Assembly (NCBI GenBank): GCA_013397865.1
Contig: VZTI01001727.1
Coordinates: forward strand, 186,001 to 250,000
DNA length: 64,000 nucleotides
Source: Struthidea cinerea
Taxonomy: Eukaryota > Chordata > Aves > Passeriformes > Corcoracidae
Direction: 5' to 3'
The notes under the pieces are model-generated. The model did not search any database and was not told the origin of the DNA. It saw only the letters and a list, made by a program, of their open reading frames with translations. Positions 14,747 to 28,400 of this stretch are shown in pieces. The translations under genes and the position numbers were made by a program. Every line of letters starts with the position of its first letter. Position 1 is the first letter of the stretch.

Positions 14747-17513
14747 TGCTGCAAACAGAAAAGCCAAACTGTTTATTCCCTCTGTCACTCCACATAGCAC
14801 CTTATTGCTTCAGTGAATTAGTGGAAATAATCCAAGAGTAAAGCACTTACAGGTGGATGTGATGAAGCCAAGGACAAGACCCTACTGACTTCTTCAGAGC
14901 CAAGTGTCCCTCCTGCATTTAAATCTAGTCCTTAAAAAGCTGTTCTGCTGGTTTATGGTGCAGCTTCTTGTGATGTATCCTAAACAGAAAGAATTTAAAA
15001 TTTTAAAGCACTTCTATGATCACACCATGTGAGGAGGGAAACCAAAAGCTGCTAAACTGTTTTGTGGGGTTTTTTACAATTTATGGTTCTACACCTTTTA
15101 AAATGTTTGTTATTTTAATGGTAAAAATAAAAACCAAAACTGTGTCAGTTTCACAAACTGCAGTTAATCCCTTAAGCCAACAGCAGGTACCAAAACAGGG
15201 TCTCGCTGACACAGAGAAGGTACAACAGTTTGGGAAGTGACCTGGGATCTCTACTGACTAGATGAGCTTATGGTCTCGGTTTGAAGTGTAGCTCTAACTT
15301 TCAAAAGAACCGGAGGTCTCTAATGACTCTCAGGGGGCTAAAGCACAAGAAAGAAATCCTGATTGAATGGTCTAATACAGTCTCACCTTGCAAGATTGGA
15401 TATTGGGGTCCTGCTCGCTTCATCATTTCTTGGGCTAATAATTGATTGAAATATGGGCAAACCATCTGAGGACAGAACCCCAGGCTCCTCCTGCCTCTTC
15501 TCCTCCTAGACCCGTGTGTGTGACTGACCCTGCAGGACACGAAGGGTGCCCATCCTCATGCTGTGACCTTTCACCAGATGAAGAAAACTTTCTTCAGGGG
15601 CACGGTCTGTGACTTCAAATCCCTAGAGGTTAAGTCAGAGTAGAGAAGTTCCCTGAGGAGTCTGGCAAACCATGGTCTTCCTGATAATATGGATATCAAC
15701 AGCTAAGCATTTCTCGGTGGTCGTGTCAGTGTGACCTAAGGAAAGGATTGTAAGGATGGTTTTCATCAGGGTTTTCAGCATCACTTTGATGCTATAGTGT
15801 CCTCAGAACCTCAGCTCTGAAGGTTCACTGCCATCATGAACACAGGCACCTGGAACTGAAGTTGCAACCTGAGGCCTCAAAATGCTATTTCATGTATCTC
15901 CTTAGGTGGTTTTAGGTATCTCAGGGAAATGTTTGCAAAGGTTCACTTTGGCCTGGGGAGGATGATCCCCCCTGGTTGCTCTGTGGGCAGGGGAGGGGAG
16001 CAGGAACACCCTGCAGTTCAGTCCAACCCACCTATGCCATGTTCATGCCCCAGCACACACATGTGGCCACACACATGCTCTGTGCCTTTCCAGAGTCTGT
16101 CATGGGGTGCCACAGCTGTCAGCTCCAAAAAGTCACAGCTGCCCTTTGGAAATCCCTGCAAAGATTATTTTTGGCAATGGTTCGAGAATCCAGAAATTGC
16201 TCCTGGAAAGACAGTTTAGGGACTATTAAAGATGCTTTGGAGGAAGGTCAAGGGAGGCATGCTTTGCTCAGACCTGGCATGCCCAGCAGCCCATCTCCCT
16301 CATCAATGACTTTTCAGGAATGAAGGGTACCATAGCTGAGTTCTGTCCACCACTTCCCACTTCAGCTCAGCAACAACACAGGATAGCAACAGACAGTCCT
16401 TCTTATTCATCTCTATTTTCCCATATGAGCTCTGCAGACAAATCAGAAACAGTTCACCAAATAAAGTTAAGCAATATCACAAAGAACTTTAAGAAATTAC
16501 TCCTTATCACCCCTCCTGAGGATAGGCTCAGTGGTCAAGGCCACAGTGAAATCTTCCTTTTCTTGTAAAAGTTAACTGAAGTTAGTTATTAAAGTACTGC
16601 CAGTACTTAGGGAGGTTCTGAAGTGAAGAAGAGCACAAGATACCTGCACTGCCTGTGAAAATTTCAGGAATATCTGTATCCAAAAAATCTTGATGTAGTT
16701 TCTTCTGAAGAGCTTCCTAGAAGATTTAGCAGGTACAACTTTAAATTGTCATTTTAGGTATGGGATATGTGAAGTAATGCTTATCAATGAAATGCTTCTA
16801 GTCACGTGTTTAATTTTTTGTAAAATGTAAAAGTTTCCTTTGTGGAATTTCTTTGTATTTTCCAGATGTTTACATTGCAAAGCAGTTCAGTTTGTGAGTG
16901 GGTATACACAGATTGAAAAGTGGGATGGACCATGTTAATATTTAATTATTCAATTAAAATTACATATTTTTGTGTACTTCTTAGTCAATATTTAGGATAA
17001 ATCAATAAGGGGAAAAACGTATCCCTTTGTTAATCCTCTCAACAAAATGGCACATGTGAAAATATGCGTTTCCAAAATTTCATAGAGCTGAGGGATTAGC
17101 AGTGGAGTTGGAGTTTTTTTACATATGAGAGGTGGCAATGCTGTTAATTGCTGGCCATGAGAACAGGATCAGAGGCTATATGGAATATCATATACCTTTC
17201 AGTTCAGATCTAATCTTGACTGAAAGTTGTAACCACTCAATAGCTGTGCAGTGTAAGCTTGGTCTGTGCTGGTGTTCCTCGTGAGTGGGTGGACACATTA
17301 TAGAAGTCATCAGAAGAATTGGTCTTGTCCCCCAAGGAGCCCAAGGCACTCCAGAGAGGCAGTGTGGGTTACTGGAATACAGACCCATACACTTCTATTT
17401 TTATGGCTTATGAACTCTTCAAAGGGTACAAATAGTACATCTCGTGCCCTACCGTGTAATGAACAATACTATTCCACAGGACTTTCAGCAATATTCCTCT
17501 TTGTGACATGAAG

Positions 17514-17522
17514 TATAAAAGG
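17514..17522 (+). promoter_or_regulatory. Candidate SLC26A3 promoter TATA box
   Basis: A consensus TATAAAAGG lies about 1.9 kb before the first visible SLC26A3 exon. Human SLC26A3 has a separate non-coding first exon, so a promoter upstream of 19424 is expected. A start near 17545 followed by a weak donor (TAA|GTAAC at 17596) would give a first exon of about 50 bases spliced to the acceptor at 19422-19423. A GTTAATTG motif that could bind HNF1 lies about 370 bases upstream. This is inference; a TATA match alone is weak evidence. Confidence 0.35.
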
Positions 17523-18402
17523 CAGACACACAGACTAGGAAACAGAGCAATTTTAAAACCTTTAATAGATATAAAACAACTCCTTGCAAATATAAGTAAC
17601 CATGATTTATCGGGGAATGAACTGAATTAACTAATTTTTTCATTGAAATTTTATCAGCCTGTTTTGGAGCTCTGATCCCAACTGAGGGAGGGACAGTAGT
17701 GTAAAATTACAGATCAGAGTATGATTTTAACTGGCTTTGGATCAGTGCTTTGAATAAGCTTAGATTTATAGCATTTGCCTGCTAGAATAATTACCTGCCT
17801 TTTTTTTTTAAATATTACAGATCTAATTTTTTATGTTAAGACAGAGAGTGAAAATGTTTAACCCATTGCCAAAATAGTGAATCCTTTGTGAAAGAATAGT
17901 ATGTCAACAAAATATCTAAGAGGTTCGTTGACATTGTTTGGACTTCTACGCACACCTGTGAATTTCCAAAGAATGAACAACAAGGAAACTAAAATGCAAT
18001 CACTTAAAATAGGTCAATAATAGGCTCTGAGCTGTAGCAAAGTTTCAAGATGGGATTCACATTTTAATGGCAATATTGTCATAGATTAAAAGCTTTCATC
18101 TGTTTGTAACTATGCAAACAGCTTTGTGCCACATTGAAATCTGTACTGTCATATCTCCAAATGTTGAGTACTCACAGATCTGAATTAGAAAGGCATGTAG
18201 AGTATTTCAGCAAGAGTCAGATGATAGACCTGGGCAAGGAACTAGTGCTGGTCAGACATCTGTCAAGAGACCACCAGCCAGCACCAAGGCAACAAGGAGC
18301 ATTTTCATTAGGGGAGAGAAAATAAGGAGAAAACCCCTATTATCAGTATCCCAAAAGACTACTTGCTTCTACAGTACATCTGAGTCAAAAGAAAATACAA
18401 TA

Positions 18403-18470
18403 GGATAGAACAGATTAGTTCCAGTTGGAAGGATCCTACAATGATTGTCTAGTCCAACTGTGGCTACGAA
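18403..18470 (-). mobile_element. CR1 LINE fragment, antisense, decayed
   Basis: The stretch reading 'gttggaaggatcctacaatg' followed by 'tctagtccaac' is the reverse complement of the conserved CR1 3' end (normally reading ...gatgatct...ccttccaacc). The copy is short and diverged. It lies about 1 kb upstream of SLC26A3 exon 2. Confidence 0.6.
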
Positions 18471-19423
18471 GAACAAGTTCCACAGCTTCTGTTTGGGACT
18501 AGTACTATATTAAATATTTAGTGCTGGCTTCAACTGAGAGAAATGTTTATAGATAGTACAGTTTTTAGGTGAATTTAATGTGAGAAGAATGTGTGGCATA
18601 ATGAGAAATGTAACAGCACTGTAAGTAGCACAATGATGGCATAAATTAATTGCTGCAAAATACCCAGTGGTGTTGACTGAAGTGAATGATGAGCAGATTC
18701 ATTCTCATGTGTAATGAGGGCTCCAGGGGTCGTTTCTGGAGTGACCCAGGACAGTTTCTCTCCAGCACAAACATGCAAATGTGGGTCGGGACAAGGCAGT
18801 AAATAGTATTCAGGTAAGACATTGCAACAACTGTTTGTGAACATGAAGCAGAGGAGAAGCAGTCCAGACATTATGTGGATATAAATCTTAAAAATAACAA
18901 GCAGCAATATCATGTTTTTTAGTACTGAGCCTGATCCTCTTGTCACACAGATCCAAGACAACCTATTCAGCCTTGTCTCTGAATCCGAGAGGTTGGCTGA
19001 GCCCTGCCTGGGCTCTGCCTTTCCATCCATGTGGGGGTTACAGTGAGCTCCCAGCCCTCCCAGCAGTGCCACAAAGAGAAACTGCTTGGGATCAGATTGT
19101 TTGTTCTTTAGGAAATTAATCTTCTTTGAGGGAGGAAGTTTTTGGTTGTACACGGCTGACTCAGAGATAAATTAACTAAAAAACCATCTTGTCTACTTTT
19201 TGGCTGCATCTTTAGAAAGAAATACTTCATGCTCCAGTGAAACAGTGCTCTGTAGTGGGAGGAGGAGCAGGGCAGGAGATCACCTTGGCAAAGTGAAGCA
19301 GGTGTCTCAACCATCCCTCTTTTGATCTTCAAAGGTGGTAACGCTCAGTTTGGAGCTCACTCAGCTATGCTATGGCTACCCGCCCCACAGTACATAAAGA
19401 GCTAACCCTGTTCTTCATTTCAG

Positions 19424-19491
19424 GTTTTTAAGTGCCTGGGGCAGAGAGGAGCACACACAAGTCACCATCCTAGCCTGACATTTCAGGAGAA
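19424..19491 (+). other. SLC26A3: SLC26A3 5' UTR part of exon 2
   Basis: A polypyrimidine tract and AG at 19422-19423 form an acceptor, and 68 untranslated bases precede the start codon. An in-frame TAG at 19471 blocks any upstream extension of the reading frame. The first, non-coding exon should lie further upstream (see the TATA candidate at 17514). If there is no separate first exon, transcription would instead begin close to here. Confidence 0.65.
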
Positions 19492-22400
19492 ATGGTTGAA
19501 CCTGTGGGTAACCATTATGTTATAGCCAGACCCGTGTACTCGGAGAATGCATTCAATGAAGAGCATGAGAAATTGCACAGATACCATAAAACCTTTTGGG
19601 ATCACCTGAAACTCTATTTTAGGTAAGGAGATACTTTATTTTTATTTTTTTTAAATAGATCTAAGAAACAGTCCTGACTGCTCTTGGACAGCATGAACTC
19701 CATCTTGACAACGTACATCTCCCATTCCAATATAGCAAGTGAAAATTCATTTACTAAATTCAATGTCAGATTTTTGTAATGGATTTTGACTGCTGTTACC
19801 CTTAAAAGTCATCCTACAGTTGTATCTAAGGTAGCTTCTCTATTTCTGGGCCCTTGGCAGCACAGACTCTAGGAAGATCTTACTGCACCCTTTCAGTACT
19901 TAAAGGGGTCTTATAAGAAAGACATACTCGGGCTTTTTACCATGGCCTGTTACAGCACAAGGGACGATGGTTTTAAACTAAAAGAGGGTAGATTTGGACT
20001 GGATATAAGGAAGAAATTTTTTATGATGAGGGTGGCACAGGTTGCCCAGAGAGGTGGTGGATGCCCTGTCCCTCAAAATGTTCAAGGTCATATTGGGCAG
20101 GGCTCTGAGAAACCTGACCAAATGGGTGGCATCCCTGCTTCCTGGGGTGGGGAGTTGGATTAGATGGCCATAGAGATTCCTTTCCAACGCAAGCCATTCT
20201 ATAATTCTGTGAGAATTTGGGTTGGAAAGAACCTCTGAAGGCCACTGGATATACCTTGAAGCACAGATGGCAGTGCAGGTTGATCAGGGCCATGTCTGGG
20301 TGAGATTTTGACTTCTGGCAGCCAGAACCTGAATCCTTCCCCTTTCCTCACCTCTCTGAAACAGGCTGTGATTCACTGACAAAATTTTGTCCCCTTGTGC
20401 CTTTGCAGCTGCTCCTCACAAAGGGTCAAAAAAATTGCTTTGGATTTGTTTCCAGTTGTTTCCTGGCTGCCAGCGTATCGCTTCAGGGAGTGGGTCCTGA
20501 GTGACATCGTCTCCGGCATCAACACAGGGCTCGTGGCTGTGCTGCAAGGTACCTTTGGGAGCTGTGTGTCCTGACACAGCCTGCTAAGCCAGGTGCCAAG
20601 GCACTGCTGGCTTCAGCCTGCAGCACACACGTCACCTTCCCTGGGCCTCTGTCTTTACAGGTCTGGCCTTTGCTTTGTTGGTGAATGTCCCCCCCAGCTA
20701 TGGACTCTATGCAGCATTTTTCCCTGTCCTGGTCTATTTTATCTTTGGCACATCAAGACATATCTCAGTGGGTAAGTTCAGGCACACCACTTACCCTCCT
20801 CACTGATGAAGAAGTACATGCTGCCCCTTCAGATCTTTTAACAAAGTGCCTTGTGCTGCTCAGGTCCCTTCCCCGTCCTGAGCCTCATGGTGGGAGGAGT
20901 CGTCACCAGGCTGGTCCCTGATGACAGCATTGGAAACAGCAATTCCACAAATATCTCAGCAATAAATGATGAGAGGGTGATGGTGGCTGCATCTGTAACC
21001 TTCCTTTCTGGGGTTGTTCAGGTTGGTGAATGTACGTGTGAGTGCACCTGTGTGAATAGATGGATGGTGGCCTGACCTTCCTCTCTGGTTTCTGCTCTTG
21101 TAGTCACCAAAGTAATCCTCTTCCACTTTCCATGTAACCGACCCTGGCTCACTGATTAGGAGACATCTGTTCCCTCCAGTGACCAGACACTCACATGTGC
21201 TGTGAAATCCTTGGTTTTGCACAGGCCTGAGCCCACAGCCCACACAGCTGCAACCTACTCCTACAGAAATAAAAATCTGCTGGATAGAAAAAAAGTAGCT
21301 GTGAAAATAATGTGAATGATGCAGATGCACCAAGGGGAGTAAAAGCTGTGCCTTGCAGTAGTAAAATATTTGAATTTGTTTTTTAAAAAACCCAATTTAT
21401 CCTTACTCCCTAATAACGAATTCCTACAGTTCCTCCCTTCCTAAGATACTAATATATTTGTGCTTTGTGAAACACTTGTATCATATGAAAGTATAGGAAC
21501 TGAAAACAAGGATGTATATATAAATACAAGGATGTATTTAGCGATAAAATTAAAAGAATGGGTTTTAACTGCTCTAGCAATTACTCTTACTAGTATTATG
21601 CCCTCTGTTGCTAAATCTCAACTTTCATTGCAAGTCTGGTGACAGTACATTCCTTAATCTCTGGATGCTTGGGATTAGGTGAAAATCTTTGCTTCCATTA
21701 AACACGGTTGTCTTTCTTTCAAAGATTGCTAAAAACCACAAATTAATCCCACTGACCTGTGGTCATTTTGTGTTTCAGTTGCTTCTGGGAATTTTCCAGT
21801 TTGGATTCATCGTTATTTATCTATCACAATCATTAATCAGTGGTTTCACAACTGCTGCAGCTATCCATGTTTTGGTATCTCAGCTGAAATTCATGTTTCA
21901 GCTGCCTGTCCCCGGATTTAATAAACCATTTGGCATCATCTATGTAAGTGCTACGTGTTCATTATTTGCTAATGCTATTGATGTACCTGTAATGTATTTC
22001 TGACTGTGTATCACAAGGCAATAATAACAGAACTCAGCACAAAAACTGCAAGGCAGGAGGAAAAATGAGAGGAAAAACAAGGCAGATATGTTATTAGTAT
22101 TTGACCAATCTTTAAATTTATTACCAAGCACCAAGTTACACCCCATTGGGCCAATCAGATAGTATTTACTATTTTGTGTTGGCATATTTCAATTAAGCAT
22201 TCAACTCTGCCTTAAGGATTTAATTATTCATTTTTGCTGGACTGATATTATACATATTTAATTTGCATATGACTCTAGGAGGGCTGTTGGATGAGAAGGG
22301 AGAAGAAGGACAGAAAGGAAGGAGTGGAGAGAGGCACCTGCCCAGCAATGCCATTGCTCACATTTCCTATCACGGACATGCCTGTTGTTCCAACTGTCCC

Positions 22401-25400
22401 TCAGGGGAAAATCAGGAGGAGAGGGTCACAAGTTACTGGAAAGCGTCTGTTGCAGATGCTTCCATCATTTGGCAGGTGCACAGACATTCATGCATTCATG
22501 GGGGCTTGCAGTCCACATCATGCCACAGGGAATAAATCCCAACTAGCACAATCCTTAGAGCCATTCAGATACAGGTTCTTCTGGAAAGGATAGTGCTACT
22601 GTGCCAGGGCCCAACTCTTTCTAAAGCACCACATGTTTCTTCCTGATTCTGCAGACTCTGGAGAGCATTTTCAGCCAGATCACAGAAACAAACGTTGCTG
22701 ACCTTGTCACATCCATAGTTGTCTTGCTTATTGTGTTTGTGGTAAAAGAAATGAATGATCGATACAAGGAAAAGTTACCAACTCCCATCCCGATCGAACT
22801 CCTTGTGGTGAGTCACTTCCTTTGATTTTGCAATTGCTCCACATTACTACATGGGAAGCAGGGTTTTAACTATTTCTTCTCCTGTTATCCATTAAATGAT
22901 GTGTTATCATTTTACCTATAAGGAAAAATTAACAGCATTCAGGAGCTATTGGGAGATGTTTTACCTCCACTTAACTGTTCTTAACTGAACATATCTGTGA
23001 TGTGAATTTTTTCCTTGGACAAAATTGGCTCTGACACCAGCCAGCTGCATTCCCACAGCTGAGGCCCCTCTGCACCACACCTGCAAGCAGCCATTGAAGT
23101 CCTGGACATCCATGGCCATGCACAAAATTATTTTGCTCTCCAGCAGCAGAAGGTTTTGCCCACTCTGAGCAGCAGAGGGGTGGAGGAAGCCTCACAGGGG
23201 CAGCAAGCTGCTAAAATCCTGGACAATGTTATACAGACTCAAGTAGCAATTGTTTTTCCCCAGAGTCATTACAGCTCCTTGTTAGAACATAGCTGGTTTA
23301 CTGAGTGGGATGATCTCTGTTGTTAGTAAGATATTCTATTATAATGTGAGATTTATGAATGTAAACCCATACCTATAAGGTCATGCAGGAATAACATCTG
23401 AACAGCAAAGGGGTGTGAAAACTTGGGGCATAATTCTGCCACTAGTGATGAGGCTGGAGGGCGTATGAGAGAAGGAAGGTAATGGTATTTCGTAGATTCT
23501 TCACACTCTTGCTTGAATGTGCCTAATGGAGGTGTGGTTTATTATCTTTCAGACAGTCTTAGCAGCACTGGTTTCCCATTTTGCCAACTTTGAAGAAAAA
23601 TTTAATGTAGCTGTTGTTGGAAAACTAGAGGAAGGGTAAGTGATTTACTTACAATTCATCACTGGAGCAAAACGTTCTCTCTAGTTCGGCAATGTTAAAT
23701 GAGTTCAGCTATGTTTCTGATTAAAATTATCTGCTTCATCTTCTTTCAGTGGGTAAATAAACTTTTTTCTCTCAATGATATGGCACACTTTCAATACACA
23801 AAAGCTACTCACTAGAGCACACCTCCTACTCATCAAGGAATACACTGAGATATGAAATAATCGTGTCCTTCACTTTCTGAGACAGCTGTTGAGCAGGAGG
23901 TTGATGTTTGTCCTTTTTAATGAACTACTCACTCCTGAACTCCTCCGTTTCCCTCACAATACGTGCACAGTTCAGCAGCCACCATCAGCCCTGGGAAGCC
24001 ACAAGGACCCTGCACAATTCTCCTGCCTGATCCCATGGCCAGCCACCAGCATGTCCTCCAGAGGTCTCAACGTCTACCCCTCCAGGACTATATCCACATA
24101 AAGATTATTTATCCACATATAGAGTATATATCTATATATACACTTCAGCCGGCTATGCCAGAATTTTGGCATAAAGAATCAGGAGGCACATGTTAAGTTA
24201 AGAATAGGGAGGAAGACATTTACTAGGACAGCAGAGTGAGTCTGGGGCGGTCCCTGTAGCCCCAGGCGTGTTAGTAGGTGGAGTTTGCAGAAGAACATCT
24301 ATTTCTGCCCAGGTCTTCTTTCTTCAGGTTTCAGTTCACTGAAAAAAAAAAGAAGGGGAAAAAAAGTCCAGAGAGGAATTCTCCCTAGGATCTGCAAAAG
24401 ACTGCCTTAGGCATCTCCTTAATGAGTTTTTGTCTCTCAGTTTTCAAACGCCTGTTGCACCTGATGTAGGCATCCTCCAGAACTGTATTGGTGACGGCAT
24501 TTCCATCGCAATTGTTGGGTTTGCAGTAGCCTTCTCCGTGGCTAAAGTGTATTCCATCAAGCATGACTACCCCATAGATGGCAACCAGGTAGGCAAATAA
24601 GACAGAGATCAATATATTGCATTTATCAATGGGATATAAGTCATTTTAGGAAAGTTTTGCTTTGTGAATAACCGTCATGAACCAGCTTTTAAGAACAATC
24701 TTTTTTATTTTTATTTCAGGAACTAATTGCTTTTGGGCTGGGTAATATAGTTGGTGGATCATTCAAGGGATTTGCCTCCAGCACTGCTCTGTCAAGATCG
24801 GGCGTGCAGGAGAGCACAGGAGGCAAAACACAGGTATAGAAGACAACAGGTCATGATGGCATTTAATGAAAGACAGCTCTTTTTTTCCTAGCTAACCATA
24901 ATGCCTGTGGGCACGTATTCATTGTGAAATTGTTCTCTCATGCAGATTGCTGGTATTATCTCATCTGTCATTGTTTTGGTTGTGATCTTGGCCATTGGGT
25001 TTCTCCTGGCACCATTACAGAAGGTATTCACTGGTTTCATCTAATGCTTTCTCCTGCTTCCCAGAGACAGGGCTGCTTTAGAAGTCATTGTGAGTGTTCA
25101 TAGACTTCAGTGGGAGCCAAATAGGGTTTGAAAAGCTTGGTTCTTCTTCTGACATTATGACAGAAAGGACCACTACATCTGGTCCCTCAAAGGGAGCACA
25201 AGTACCCAAACACCAAAAAACACAGCACCCACTTTCAGCTGCCGAAAATAAGTGGGATTTACAGCCTCAAGTCAGACACCTGCACTGCACCACAGCTGGG
25301 GATGTTCCAGCAGCAGTGATACACCGGGAGCAGCTCCCTGGCCTTTCAGCTGCACTTTGGCCCTATTTGTATGATCTTGTAATTCCTAATGTTCAACATT

Positions 25401-28400
25401 TTCTTTGATTGCTTAAACATGGAACATGCGTTTTGGTCTTTTTAACAGTCAGTCCTTGCATCTTTGGCTCTTGGCAACTTGAAAGGAATGCTCATGCAGT
25501 TCAAGGAAGTAAGCATCCTATGGAGAAAGGACAAGTATGACTGTGTAAGTTGAGTTTCACAAGCATCAGAAGTTAAGTGCTCTGAAAAAGTAATCTATTA
25601 TACAAATTTTCTTTATTTTTTATCCCTGTTTTACTTCACTACACAGAAAGTACAATAGTGGCATGACTTTTTTAGTGGTATACCCCTTGCTTATGTTTTC
25701 CATTTTTTCCCACTTATTTTGAGTGGATTCTCACTCTTAACTTCATTTTCATCCATTTCATCAAAATCTATTAAAATAGTGCATTGTATAAAGTCAAATA
25801 GAGAAGACAGTTACAGAAAATGCTTAAATAAAGGAAAATATCCAATTATCTACTGCATTGACTAAGCATTCAGGGACACTTTCTCACAATCGACACAGCA
25901 AAAACAAATGACAACTGGGACTTGAAGAGTTTGCCTCAAATGGTAAAGCTCATGGCTAGAGGACATGACTGGTTACCTCTAACACTCAGAAAATTTAGGC
26001 TTACAAACGGTGCCAGGCCTCAGTTTTCCCAGATATCAAACAGTTATTTGCCCCATGAAAATGCTTTGAGCCCTGTGGCTAAAAGTTATTCAGTATTATC
26101 TAGTCATTTATCGGTCGTGTACATTCACAGCACCTATATTTGCACATTTACAACTCTCAGCTTTACCAGAATTCTGATTTATTTCTAATCTTGCATTTCT
26201 GATGGATTTTTATTGAGCACTTAGTGAACCACCTATCCCATTTCAAGCCTTTATTGTCTCGAAATTGCCATCCCTAGAAACACTCCCTGGTGCTGGAGTG
26301 GTGACTCTGGCCCTGTTTTACAAGAAAAAAAACCTCACCAAAAGCAGATGGAGATCCTGGACCAGATCTGAGATCTGTTCCTGCTCCCACCCTGAGCTCA
26401 TGACCCAGGTTCTTGACATGCTCATAATGTTGCCATCCACTGGGTCATTACAGGTTATTTGGGTGGTGACTTTCTTATCTGCCGTCTTTCTTGGCCTGGA
26501 CATCGGACTAGCAACAGCTGTGGCATTCCAGCTGCTGACGGTGGTGATCCGCTCCCAGATGTGAGTACTTGTTGAATGCAATGATATCCCAGGGCCTTCT
26601 GTTATAAGTTGTCTCCCTCTGTACGAGAAGGGCAACAGCCCCATCCATGCCTTGGTCTGTCCAGCAACCGTGCATGGAAAAATTTAGAGGTGTAAATCTT
26701 TGGATGTGGGTCTTGCTTCACTCTGCCACCCTAGCTGAGATGGTTTTATTTGATCCTTCCCATCCTCCAAGTTTCGATGTGGGACATCAGCAACTGTGTG
26801 TATGTTTGTTCACAGTCCAAGCTGCACTGTTTTGGCCAATGTTGGGAGAAGTAACATCTACAGAAACAGGAAGGATTACACTGATGTAAGAAACGTCTCG
26901 TTTCTTTTATCTCCTGCTTCACAAGTGCTTCTACAGCAAACATTGCTACTGACACTTCTTCTTCATTTTACAGATCTATGAGCCAGAGGGAGTAAAGATT
27001 TTCAGATGCTCCTCTCCGATCTTCTTCGCTAATATCGAATTCTTCAGAGAGAAACTCATCACTGCTGTAAGTGTCTGGGGCTGTCCTGAACATATGAATT
27101 GCTTGACACATTAAGGTGAATACGGTTTCCCAATAATTACTATATATGCAGTCAGTCCACAGTTCAAGGGTGAATTTTCATTAATTATTCAGATACTGTT
27201 GCCACTACTGTAATATAATATCTATGCACACACCTCTGAGAAGAGAACAGCCTGACTCATGCTGAACTTACACCATAGCAATGTTTATACCATATTTATA
27301 CTTATATCATAACAATACATATTATGAGAAGAAAGTAGTGCAAACATAGATAATATAAAGGGAAGAAAGTAGTGCAAACATAGATAATATAAAGAGAAAT
27401 TATTTTATTTTATTTTATTTTATTTTATTTTATTTGCACTTCTATTATTCACACACAGTAAATGCTAGTTTACTCATCTTGTCCCAAGAACGTAACCGCA
27501 ACAGTCAGAAGAATGCCAAATGGGATCATTCTATCAAAGAGTTCTTGACACCTTTCATAACAAACTGGTGAATGCAGCCAGTCTTTCCATAAACTTCACA
27601 GAGATCCAGGATCCCCGAGCCCTCACCGTGTGAATGAGGCCCACCATAACCTCCCCTTCCCGCTGCTCTTAGTGGGGAGTTGATTAGCAGTGACTACCCC
27701 AAGCACTGGTAATGAGCAGTTCATTCTTCACGTGAGGGACTGAAACTGGTGGAGGAATGAGGGAATCTGACATGTTTGGTTCTCCACGTGCTTGGCTTTC
27801 ACCTCAGAAGAGCCTGAAGGTTTTTTTTCTGTGAGTGCAGATGTTCACACCACTCTTTCTCTACAAATACAGGTACTTCTAATACCTTTCTCCTCTACGC
27901 ACTAGATGGATGAGGCAGAAGACGTGCAGGAATTTAGTATTTTAGCCTTATTTTATTATTAGCCTAATTTACCTGTCATCTAATTTTGTTAAAACCAGCT
28001 CAGAGGTTCAAGAGACATATGCAGCCAACATGACAAAATCTGGCTTTCTTCTTCAGGAAAAACAGTGGGTGAATGACCCTCTCTGTAGTCAGGCAGCACA
28101 AAGCAGATACAACCTGTGAGCTCTCTGATCTTGGTCACCTGGGTGACCATCTCATGATGCAGATGAGTAGGACATGCCAGCACTGTGCCAGCCTGCTGGA
28201 GTTACTGGCCTGTGCTAAGCATTGTCACTGCTATAACGCTGTCCATGTTGGTCTCCTAAAGCAGTACAGATAGCCCCGCCTCATTTGTAGCCATTCCTGT
28301 AGACATCCTTCCAACCAAGAATGAGCCCTTGTTTGAATTTGTGAAAAGTGGTAGACAACATCAAATTCAAACTATGGTCATCATGACTGTAAAGAAAAAA

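Larger units (their letters stand above)
1..17500. other. Intergenic / upstream non-coding region
   Basis: No exon of a recognisable gene was found in this 17.5-kb stretch on either strand. Open frames here are short or lack any family motif, and none is flanked by convincing splice sites. In the human locus the next gene on this side is DLD, but I see no DLD exon, so it presumably lies further left. The region holds A-rich and TA simple repeats, short tandem duplications (3920-3951, 7391-7440, 14703-14746) and a possible transcription-factor site cluster near 8.6-8.8 kb. It may include distal regulatory DNA of SLC26A3. Confidence 0.7.

Noticed and set aside
1..17500. DLD exons, expected beyond SLC26A3 by human gene order
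   Set aside because: No lipoamide dehydrogenase motifs were found on either strand; the gene probably lies left of the window.
18575..19153. 192-codon open frame on the - strand just upstream of SLC26A3 exon 2
   Set aside because: Hydrophobic stretches but no family motif, and it opposes SLC26A3 immediately before its first exon. Treated as chance; conservation analysis would be needed to revive it.
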